From Candidatus Hydrogenedentes bacterium UBA2224 (GTDB taxonomy: Bacteria > Hydrogenedentota > Hydrogenedentia > Hydrogenedentales > SLHB01), in contig DDYW01000039.1 of the NCBI GenBank assembly GCA_002348185.1, forward strand, positions 2,812 to 15,922: a stretch of 13,111 nucleotides of DNA, written 5' to 3'. The position numbers and the translations under genes were made by a program. Positions 1 to 5,635 of this stretch are shown here, piece by piece. Each line of letters starts with the position of its first letter. Position 1 is the stretch's first letter. Under the pieces are notes generated by a model that was not told where the DNA came from, did no database searches, and saw nothing but the letters and a program-made list of their open reading frames with translations.

Positions 1-1203
1 GTCGCCGCTGGGCATGTCCTGCCAGACGAGGAGGCCGAGCCGGTCGCAGTGGTAATACCAGCGGAGGGGTTCGATCTTGACGTGTTTACGGGCCATGTTG
101 AACCCCATGGCGCGGGTGGTTTCGACGTCATACCGGAGGGCCTCGTCGGTGGGGGCGGTGTAGAGTCCGTCGGGCCACCAACCCTGGTCGAGGGGACCCA
201 GCTGGAAGAGGACCTGGTTGTTGAGGAAGAGGCGGTTGATGCCGCGTTCGTCTTTGGCGATGGCGATTTTGCGCATGCCGAAATAGCTTTTGACCTCATC
301 GAGGGTCTGGCCGCCGCGCGTGAGGGATACGGTCAGGTTGTAGAGGAAGGGCGAATCGGGCGACCAGAGCTTGGCGTTTTCGACGGGGATGTCGAAGGGG
401 GCGCCGGGCTGTCCCACGCTGCCGGCGACGGAGGCGTCGCCGTCCAACGCCACGGCCACGATTTCATCGCCGGGGGCGGCGCCGTCCACGGCGGCCGTCA
501 GACGCAGCACGCCCTTGTCAATGTCGGGGGTCAGGGCCAGGTTCGTAATGTGGGTGCGGGGGACGGGTTCGAGCCAGACCGACTGCCAGATGCCGGTGAC
601 GGCGGTGTACCAGATGCCCTGGGGTTCGAGGATCTGTTTGCCGCGGGGCTGGTAACCCGTGTCGGAGGGGTCCCAGACCGCGACGACAAGTTCCTGGGCG
701 CTTTGCGGAACCAGCGCGCCGGTGATGTCGAAACTGAACGGGTCGTATCCGCCCTGGTGGCGCCCGCAGAACGTGCCGTTCACGAAGACGGTGCATTCCC
801 AGTCGACCGCGTTGAAATGAAGGAGGAGGCGCTGTCCGTCGAGGTCTCCGGGGGCGGTAAAGCTGCGGCGGTACCAGAGGCTCTGGTCAGGCTGCACGGC
901 CTTCTTGACGCCGGAGAGGGCGGATTCGATGGCGAATGGCACCAGGATCTGGCCTTCCCAGGCAGCGGGCATGGATTCGGTCGTGCTGGGGGTGATGGCG
1001 TAATCCCAGAGGCCGTTGAGGTTCTGCCACTGGTCGCGGGTCATCTGCGGCCGCGGATATTCGGGCCAGACACTCTCGGGCGAGACATCTTTGGCCCAGC
1101 GGGTCATGAGCTGGCCTTCGACGGGTTTCCATTGGGCCATGGCGGCGCCTCCCAGGGTGATGGCGAAGATGAGGGTGATGGAGACGGTTCGGGTCGTGTT
1201 CAT
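1..1203 (-). CDS. Secreted glycoside hydrolase family 2 protein (partial, C-terminus off the left edge)
   Basis: This is the N-terminal part (401 codons) of a GH2-type beta-glycosidase, which would act outside the cytoplasm on a beta-linked sugar. A signal peptide spans residues 1-23, with likely cleavage after AMA. The sugar-binding jelly-roll domain follows (about 50-210, including SLWYRRSF and VDWECTVFVNG), then an Ig-like domain (about 215-320) and the start of the TIM barrel. Residues 367-387 contain the block GFNMARKH...RWYYHCD, followed by LGLLVWQDMPSGD at the edge, which is very typical of bacterial GH2 proteins. The catalytic glutamates lie further downstream, outside the window, so activity and specificity (galactosidase, glucuronidase or other) cannot be read. 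The ATG at 1203 has a GGGGAG ribosome site about 8 bases upstream. It is divergent from the glycosidase-like gene at 1414. Confidence 0.93.
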   Translation of the reverse strand, partial: MNTTRTVSITLIFAITLGGAAMAQWKPVEGQLMTRWAKDVSPESVWPEYPRPQMTRDQWQNLNGLWDYAITPSTTESMPAAWEGQILVPFAIESALSGVKKAVQPDQSLWYRRSFTAPGDLDGQRLLLHFNAVDWECTVFVNGTFCGRHQGGYDPFSFDITGALVPQSAQELVVAVWDPSDTGYQPRGKQILEPQGIWYTAVTGIWQSVWLEPVPRTHITNLALTPDIDKGVLRLTAAVDGAAPGDEIVAVALDGDASVAGSVGQPGAPFDIPVENAKLWSPDSPFLYNLTVSLTRGGQTLDEVKSYFGMRKIAIAKDERGINRLFLNNQVLFQLGPLDQGWWPDGLYTAPTDEALRYDVETTRAMGFNMARKHVKIEPLRWYYHCDRLGLLVWQDMPSGD

Positions 1204-1248
1204 GATGCATTCTCCCCAACGTGATTTCCGGCCAGGCGGATTCCTTGT

Positions 1249-1254
1249 ACGATA
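1249..1254 (-). promoter_or_regulatory. Possible extended -10 element for the GH2 gene
   Basis: On the minus strand TGC-TATCGT resembles an extended -10 box in the AT-richer patch of the divergent gap 1204-1413. It would give a leader of about 40 bases before the GH2 start. No -35 box at proper spacing is visible, so this is a weak call. Confidence 0.25.
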
Positions 1255-1413
1255 GCAAAAAAGGCGGTCCGCGGGCCAGACAAGGGTGGCCCGGGGGCGT
1301 GGGGCGGTCTGGCGCGGGAACGCGGCGGATGGTAGGCTGGAGGGTAACGGGCCTTATTCGGTGACAGGTGATGTGCAGGCGGCGGCATCGGCAATCGGGG
1401 AGGAGGTGCGAAC

Positions 1414-2715
1414 ATGCGAGGTCGACGGGCAATGGCGCGGGTGATGCTCATTTTGGTTACGGCGCTGGTTTTGGTATGGGGGACGCACGCGGCGGAACAC
1501 GACGGGTTTCTGGTCAACGGCGGCCAGAGGCTGTTCCCGCTGGGGTTTTACGAGTTGCCGGAAAGCGACGAAGGGCTGAAGGCGATGGCGGATGCCGGGG
1601 TGAACCTGGTGCGTTGCCGGAACCGCGCGGACCTGGACCGGCTGCACGCGCTCGGAATGCAGGGGGTGATGCCGCTGCCGCTGGAGCAGGGTCCGACCGG
1701 GGAGTTCCGCGCCAGGGTGGCCGAGGTGGCGGACCATCCGGCGCTGGCGGTGTGGGAAGGACCCGACGAGGTGGTCTGGAACTACACGGCGTTCAGCGGG
1801 CTGTTCCGCACGATGGGGATATACAAAACGCGGGAGGCGTGGTGGGAGCAGGCGCCCGAGGCGAAGGCCTACGCGGCGGAACAGGCGGCGAAGATCGTTC
1901 CGAACATGCGCGCGGCCGCGGCCGTGATTCGCGAACTCGACGCGCTCAAGCGGCCGGTGTGGATCAACGAGGCCAAAAACAGCGACGTGTACTATGTGCG
2001 GCAGTACCTGGACTTTGTGGACATCACGGGCTGCGATTACTATCCCGTGCACGAAGACCGGCGCAACATCGCGGAAATTGCGGGCGCGACGGAACGGTGG
2101 AACCAGATCGGGCGGGGCATGCCGGTGTACATGGTCTTGCAGGCGTTTTCGTGGCACGAGCTCGGGGAGTATTACGACGCGAAAAACGAGGCCTATCCAA
2201 CGTTCGATGAGTCGCGGTTCATGGCATACGACGCGATCGCGCACGGCGCGGACGGGATTCTGTACTGGGGGTCGAGTTATCTGAAATCGGAGGCGTGCCG
2301 GGCATCGATCTATGCGCTGACAAAGGAACTGGCGGCCCTGCAACCGTTCTTGACCGCGCCGGACTTGCCGGGCGTGCGCTTGAGCGTGATCGAAGATAAA
2401 AACCCGGACCTGACGCCGCGGGTGGCCGGGCTGGCACGCTGCGCGGGCGACGATTGGCTGGTCGTGCTGGTGAACGAAGACGACGTACCCCATACGGCGG
2501 TCATTGTCGAAGGGCTCGAAGCATTGAATGGACGGACGCTCTGCCAGTTGTATACAGAAGACGCGGCAGTCGTGGCGCGGGGAGAGCTGATCGCGCGCCT
2601 GCAGCCGAAAGCGGTGCATGTGTATGCTACAAGCCGCGATTACGAGGTGTGCTGCGGTGACGCGCGCGAATTCGGCAAGGCGGCGGCGGAGGCGCAGTCC
2701 GGCGACGCCGGGTGA
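1414..2715 (+). CDS. Secreted TIM-barrel glycosidase-like protein, family unassigned
   Basis: A 433-residue protein with a signal peptide (about residues 1-27, hydrophobic core MLILVTALVLVW, cleavage near THAA). The body reads like a (beta/alpha)8 glycosidase of the GH-A type: NLVRCRN (64-70) and HPALAVWEGPDEVVWNY (108-124), where E119 sits where the acid/base glutamate is found in 'HPAL..W...DEP' proteins. RPVWINEAKN (180-189), MVLQAFSWHE (240-249) and HGADGILYWGSS (277-288) follow. From about residue 315 a smaller beta-rich domain follows (WLVVLVNEDD). The ATG at 1414 has a strong GGAGGAGGT site at 1399-1407. Being divergent from a secreted GH2 enzyme supports a role in polysaccharide breakdown. 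I cannot assign a CAZy family or substrate, and it could be a non-catalytic relative. Confidence 0.8.
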   Translation: MRGRRAMARVMLILVTALVLVWGTHAAEHDGFLVNGGQRLFPLGFYELPESDEGLKAMADAGVNLVRCRNRADLDRLHALGMQGVMPLPLEQGPTGEFRARVAEVADHPALAVWEGPDEVVWNYTAFSGLFRTMGIYKTREAWWEQAPEAKAYAAEQAAKIVPNMRAAAAVIRELDALKRPVWINEAKNSDVYYVRQYLDFVDITGCDYYPVHEDRRNIAEIAGATERWNQIGRGMPVYMVLQAFSWHELGEYYDAKNEAYPTFDESRFMAYDAIAHGADGILYWGSSYLKSEACRASIYALTKELAALQPFLTAPDLPGVRLSVIEDKNPDLTPRVAGLARCAGDDWLVVLVNEDDVPHTAVIVEGLEALNGRTLCQLYTEDAAVVARGELIARLQPKAVHVYATSRDYEVCCGDAREFGKAAAEAQSGDAG

Positions 2716-2721
2716 GGAACG

Positions 2722-2805
2722 TCAGTAGCCCATTTCGCAGAGCAGCTTTTTCCCGTTCTCAACGGCGATGATGTCTCCGTTGAAATGGCCCCTGAAATGC
2801 GGCTC
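2722..2805 (-). other. Orphan coding-like C-terminal tail, possible gene remnant
   Basis: In the gap between two convergent genes, one minus-strand frame reads 27 residues ending in a stop: EPHFRGHFNGDIIAVENG then KKLLCEMGY. Its codon choice (AAC, GAC, ATC, GCC, GAG, AAG, CTG) and balanced composition look protein-coding. Upstream, the same frame runs into the nitroreductase gene, where it turns into a Ser/Arg/Pro-rich out-of-frame shadow. No start codon or ribosome site lies inside the stretch. It may be the 3' remnant of a gene replaced by the nitroreductase, or chance. I do not recognise the family. Confidence 0.3.
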
Positions 2806-4444
2806 ACTTCCCGGCGGGGTAGGGCTGAAGGGTGCTGAGGCGGGGATCGTCGACGGGACCGCCGACGGTGAAGTGGTAGAGGGACTGGAACTGGTGGCCG
2901 CGGAGGCCCAGGACCTCGTGGAGGAGGTCGTCGAAGAAACACCCGATGCCGGTGCCGCGGAGGCCGGCGGTTTCGGCTTCGAGGTAGAGGAGTTGACCAA
3001 GCATGCCGGTTTCCTGGAAGAGGACGCGGTAGGCCCACGGGCCGGCGTGCTGGAGCGGGTGGTCGAACGCGGCGAGCATGGCGGCCGCGAACGCGCCGTC
3101 GGAGGCGATGGCCTGCCCGCAACAGAGTTGCCCGGCCAGCTGGCGGCAGTCGCCCGGGACGAGCAGGTAGAACGGCAGGTTACCAGAACATTCGCCGGGC
3201 TGGCGCCAGGCGAAATCAGCCCGCATGGCGGCGCGGAGGCGCGGCTCGTGTTCGGGGTTGCGGACGAGGCCGTAGACCCCCGGCGCCAGGCCCTCCACCC
3301 GGTGCACAAAGAAGATAAGGTCAACCTGCGGCGTTGTGGCGAATGCGTTCCAGACCGGTCCGGCGCGGTCGGGCATGAGGCGCGCCAGAGCGCGGTAGAA
3401 TGTGTCGCGGGGGCAGGCTGTGCGTCCATCCATGGCGACGGCGCTTCTGCGGCGCCGGATGATGGTGCGCGCGGAAGCCGGGGCAGTTTGCGACGGGGAG
3501 GCCGGCAGGAAGGGGAGATGCGGCGTCTGGGGCGCGGTGCGGGGTTTGGCGGCGGCCCGGGCCACGGCGTCGATGGCCGTCCAGGGCACGTGGCTCGCGC
3601 TTAAGGGTTTAGCGTGCCCGTGCCAGACGGATGCGGCGGCACGCGTGAATGCCTCGGACGGGATGTCGAGTGTGCTGGTGGCTGCCGCACCGGGGAAGAC
3701 GGCGGCGAGGAGGCCGGGATGCTCGGGCTCCCCGGGCGGGAAGTCGTCGAGGCGCGCCAGACCGAAGAGGGCGGCGATCTCCGCATCGGCGGGGGTATCA
3801 AGCCGGCGCATGGACCATCCGAGCGCGGCGGCGGAGATGGCCAGGGCCGCGAAGGCGTGGCCGAGATCGTGCTGGCAATAGCGGAACGCGCGCTCGCCGT
3901 ATTTCCAGGCTTCGCGCCAATGAATGGAACTCAGCCCGATCAGAAACGCGTTTTCGGGCAACGGACCCGCGAGGGCGTTCCAGGAATCGGTGGCGAGATC
4001 GGCGCGGCGTTCGAGGGCGTGTTCGCGCGGGGCGTAGTGATAGACGGCCGGGCCGTCGTGAAGGCCGGGGACCGCGGGAAGCGCCGCGTAGCCCTCGGTG
4101 GGGTGCAGGTTGCCGCTCGAGGGATTGCAGCGCAGGGCCCAGCGTTCCCCGCGGTACGCCTTCCAGGCGGAGAGGCCCAGCGCGTGTTCGAAAAAGGCGC
4201 CGAGCGTGTCGCGCGTGAGGGATTGCGCGGAGATGCCGCCGGAAAAGAGGGCGTCGTAGGGCGGCGTGGGGTCGCCGGACACCAGCGGGAGCGGGTGCAG
4301 CGGGGCGGCCTCAAAGCGGCGGAACGGCTCGGGCTGGCTGGCCCAGTCGAGTTGTCCCGGGGAACGGGCGAAGCGGCCGGGATGGTGCTTCGTGGCCTCG
4401 TGATACGCGATGACGGCGTCGATGGCGTCCATGGTGGGTGTCAT
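2804..4444 (-). CDS. SagB/ThcOx-type nitroreductase-family protein with two tandem domains
   Basis: A 546-residue, probably FMN-dependent oxidoreductase made of two nitroreductase-fold halves, as in other long SagB/ThcOx-like proteins where the halves form a pseudo-dimer. The first half shows RCNPSSGNLHPTEGYA (105-120), a typical flavin-contact block, and YCQHDLGHAFAALAISAAALGW (189-210). The second half shows IIRRRRSAVAMDG (328-340), GPWAYRVLFQETG (468-480), GLRGTGIGCFFDD (494-506) and the classic ending YHFTVGGPVDDPRL (523-536). SagB relatives oxidise azolines to azoles in thiazole/oxazole-modified peptides, but no YcaO cyclodehydratase or precursor peptide is seen here, so the substrate is open. 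No clear ribosome site precedes the ATG at 4444; the ATG at 4432 is an alternative. It lies 106 bases downstream of the LolA-like gene and may be co-transcribed with it. Confidence 0.88.
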   Translation of the reverse strand: MTPTMDAIDAVIAYHEATKHHPGRFARSPGQLDWASQPEPFRRFEAAPLHPLPLVSGDPTPPYDALFSGGISAQSLTRDTLGAFFEHALGLSAWKAYRGERWALRCNPSSGNLHPTEGYAALPAVPGLHDGPAVYHYAPREHALERRADLATDSWNALAGPLPENAFLIGLSSIHWREAWKYGERAFRYCQHDLGHAFAALAISAAALGWSMRRLDTPADAEIAALFGLARLDDFPPGEPEHPGLLAAVFPGAAATSTLDIPSEAFTRAAASVWHGHAKPLSASHVPWTAIDAVARAAAKPRTAPQTPHLPFLPASPSQTAPASARTIIRRRRSAVAMDGRTACPRDTFYRALARLMPDRAGPVWNAFATTPQVDLIFFVHRVEGLAPGVYGLVRNPEHEPRLRAAMRADFAWRQPGECSGNLPFYLLVPGDCRQLAGQLCCGQAIASDGAFAAAMLAAFDHPLQHAGPWAYRVLFQETGMLGQLLYLEAETAGLRGTGIGCFFDDLLHEVLGLRGHQFQSLYHFTVGGPVDDPRLSTLQPYPAGK

Positions 4445-4550
4445 TGTTGCGGAGAGGGACGGGGGCGCGCAAGGCGGGCCGGGAAGAGACGCGCCGCGTG
4501 CGCCGGGATACGCGGCGGGGCGAGACCGAGGGCGATGCCCGGGCCCCGGC

Positions 4551-5312
4551 TCAGCGCGGGATGGGGATGAGCTGCGAGAAGTCGTCGCCTTCGACCACCC
4601 GGGCGTCCGGGGGGGCGACGAAACTGAAGCGGGACAGGTTGAGGACGGGATTCAGGACGATGTCGGTCATGTAACAACTGAAGATCTTGCGGCTGCGGCC
4701 GTCGAACGCCTGAACGAACAGAGGCAGCCCGGTATCTTTGGCGAAACAGAGGTTCCATTTCACGGGTTCGAGGATGTCGTCGCCGGGCTCGCGGACCACG
4801 GCCTCGAACACGTGGCAGGGGACCTTGTTGAGCGAGCGCTCGGGGAGGAGGCGGAGGTCGCAATCCTCGTGAAGCGTCTTGAAGAGGGCGTCGCCGCCGA
4901 TGGCGAGCTCATTTTCTTCGGGTTTGTAGCGCATGACGGTCTTCTGGAAGAGCATGTTGGTCATGAAATGGGCGATGGCGCCGTCGAAAACGCCGACCCC
5001 CTGCACGGGCAGGGCGCCGGTGGGGCTGATGGCCGGGGCGGTGATGTCGCCATCGAGATCGACGCGGAACAGGCGTTTGCCCTCGTGGTTTTTGTAAGCG
5101 AACGGGCCGGAAGCCTCTACGGGGAGGGCCAGGCCTTCGATGTCGAGCTGCACGGCGACGTTAAGCACGCCGCGGGCGGATTGCACGGATTGCCAGGCGG
5201 CAATGACTTGGGTTTCGGCGGCTTTCAACGCGTCGGCCGGCGCTTCCTGGGCAAACGCGGGCGCGGTGAGCGTGATGATGGCGGTGACAGCGAGCAGGCG
5301 TCCTGGGCGCAT
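4551..5312 (-). CDS. Periplasmic LolA-like (DUF2092-type) protein
   Basis: A 253-residue exported protein. Residues 1-21 form a signal peptide with a clean AFA/Q cleavage site. The mature part is an alternating beta-rich sequence that fits the LolA/LppX half-barrel fold: VAVQLDIEGL, KRLFRVDLDGD, a central helical stretch around FMTNMLFQKTVMRY, then KWNLCFAKDTGLPLFVQ and the characteristic end FSFVAPPDARVVE (about 229-241), comparable to the 'F.F.PP..A.V' ending of this group. Such proteins bind lipid-like ligands in the periplasm, but this is not a convincing LolA orthologue and I infer fold rather than function. The ATG at 5312 has a GAGGA ribosome site about 8 bases upstream. The nitroreductase gene follows on the same strand. 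Confidence 0.75.
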   Translation of the reverse strand: MRPGRLLAVTAIITLTAPAFAQEAPADALKAAETQVIAAWQSVQSARGVLNVAVQLDIEGLALPVEASGPFAYKNHEGKRLFRVDLDGDITAPAISPTGALPVQGVGVFDGAIAHFMTNMLFQKTVMRYKPEENELAIGGDALFKTLHEDCDLRLLPERSLNKVPCHVFEAVVREPGDDILEPVKWNLCFAKDTGLPLFVQAFDGRSRKIFSCYMTDIVLNPVLNLSRFSFVAPPDARVVEGDDFSQLIPIPR

Positions 5313-5413
5313 GGGCTTTTCCTCGGGGTCTGAGTTGCCTGTCAGGTAGTGTGCCAGATCAACGCGCGGCGTGCCAGTGCGGCGAAAAAGACCCGAACCG
5401 CCGGCCGGCCTGT

Positions 5414-5440
5414 GTGGACGCGGTGGACGCGGTGGACGCC
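5414..5440. repeat. Tandem repeat, three units of 9 bp
   Basis: GTGGACGCG occurs at 5414-5422 and 5423-5431, and a third copy with one change (GTGGACGCC) at 5432-5440. Unit length is a multiple of three, but no supported gene crosses it. Confidence 0.85.
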
Positions 5441-5451
5441 CCGGCCCTGAA

Positions 5452-5468
5452 CGACTCCGCAGAAGTCG
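5452..5468. repeat. Short inverted repeat
   Basis: CGACT (5452-5456) and AGTCG (5464-5468) pair around a 7-base loop. It is weak alone but belongs to the hairpin cluster. Confidence 0.4.
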
Positions 5469-5515
5469 AGCCCTTGGACGCAGCCCATAAACCCGGCGTC
5501 GTCCCTTTTCCGACC

Positions 5516-5530
5516 GACACCGAAGGTGTC
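5516..5530. repeat. Inverted repeat with GAA loop
   Basis: GACACC (5516-5521) pairs perfectly with GGTGTC (5525-5530) around the loop GAA. The palindrome AAATTT follows directly. Confidence 0.6.
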
Positions 5531-5542
5531 AAATTTGAATAG

Positions 5543-5561
5543 CCGCGGGCGAAGCCCGTGG
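5543..5561. repeat. Inverted repeat with GAA loop
   Basis: CCGCGGGC (5543-5550) pairs with GCCCGTGG (5554-5561) around GAA, an 8-bp stem with one G-T pair. Confidence 0.65.
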
Positions 5562-5582
5562 ATCGCGCGCATCCCCCCATCC

Positions 5583-5602
5583 CAACCCCCGAACGGGGGT
5601 TG
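5583..5602. repeat. Strong inverted repeat downstream of the dehydrogenase gene
   Basis: CAACCCCC (5583-5590) pairs perfectly with GGGGGTTG (5595-5602) around GAAC. It lies about 33 bases beyond the stop of the minus-strand dehydrogenase gene, so it could help end or protect that transcript. The minus strand continues as GGATGGGG without a T run, so it is not a standard intrinsic terminator. Confidence 0.65.
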
Positions 5603-5635
5603 AACGGATTGGCTGCCTTCGTTTGCGGCGTGGGA

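Larger units (their letters stand above)
5313..5635. other. Structured non-coding region between the dehydrogenase and LolA-like genes
   Basis: This 323-base gap lies between the end of the dehydrogenase gene and the start of the LolA-like gene, both on the minus strand. I see no credible gene. A 63-codon plus-strand frame (5351-5542) has no ribosome site and its product includes a VDAVDAVDA run made by the tandem repeat. What the gap does hold is three 9-bp tandem units (5414-5440) and four short hairpins (5452-5468, 5516-5530, 5543-5561, 5583-5602), three of which have loops beginning with GAA. This density suggests an interspersed extragenic palindromic element rather than plain spacer. 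Confidence 0.6.

Noticed and set aside
49..1224. A 391-codon plus-strand frame opposite the GH2 gene
   Set aside because: It is the antisense shadow of the GH2 coding sequence, with low-complexity Gly/Asp/Val composition and no recognisable domain.
2804..4444. Azole-peptide (TOMM) biosynthetic cluster
   Set aside because: Only the SagB-type oxidoreductase is present. No YcaO protein, precursor peptide, protease or transporter was found on either strand nearby.
2768..4570. Long plus-strand frames opposite the nitroreductase gene
   Set aside because: Same GC-driven shadow effect; the minus strand carries the recognisable nitroreductase motifs.
5328..5360. TGGCAC-like sigma54 promoter upstream of the LolA-like gene
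   Set aside because: On the minus strand TGGCACACTACCTGA has the GG but shows GA where the -12 GC is required, and no enhancer-binding regulator is nearby.
5351..5542. A 63-codon plus-strand frame in the intergenic region
   Set aside because: No ribosome site, and the product includes the VDAVDAVDA run created by the tandem repeat; the hairpins lie inside it. More likely repeat DNA than a gene.
5414..5602. CRISPR-like array
   Set aside because: Repeat units are 9 bp and directly adjacent, with no spacers, and the hairpins differ from each other in sequence; no cas genes are present.
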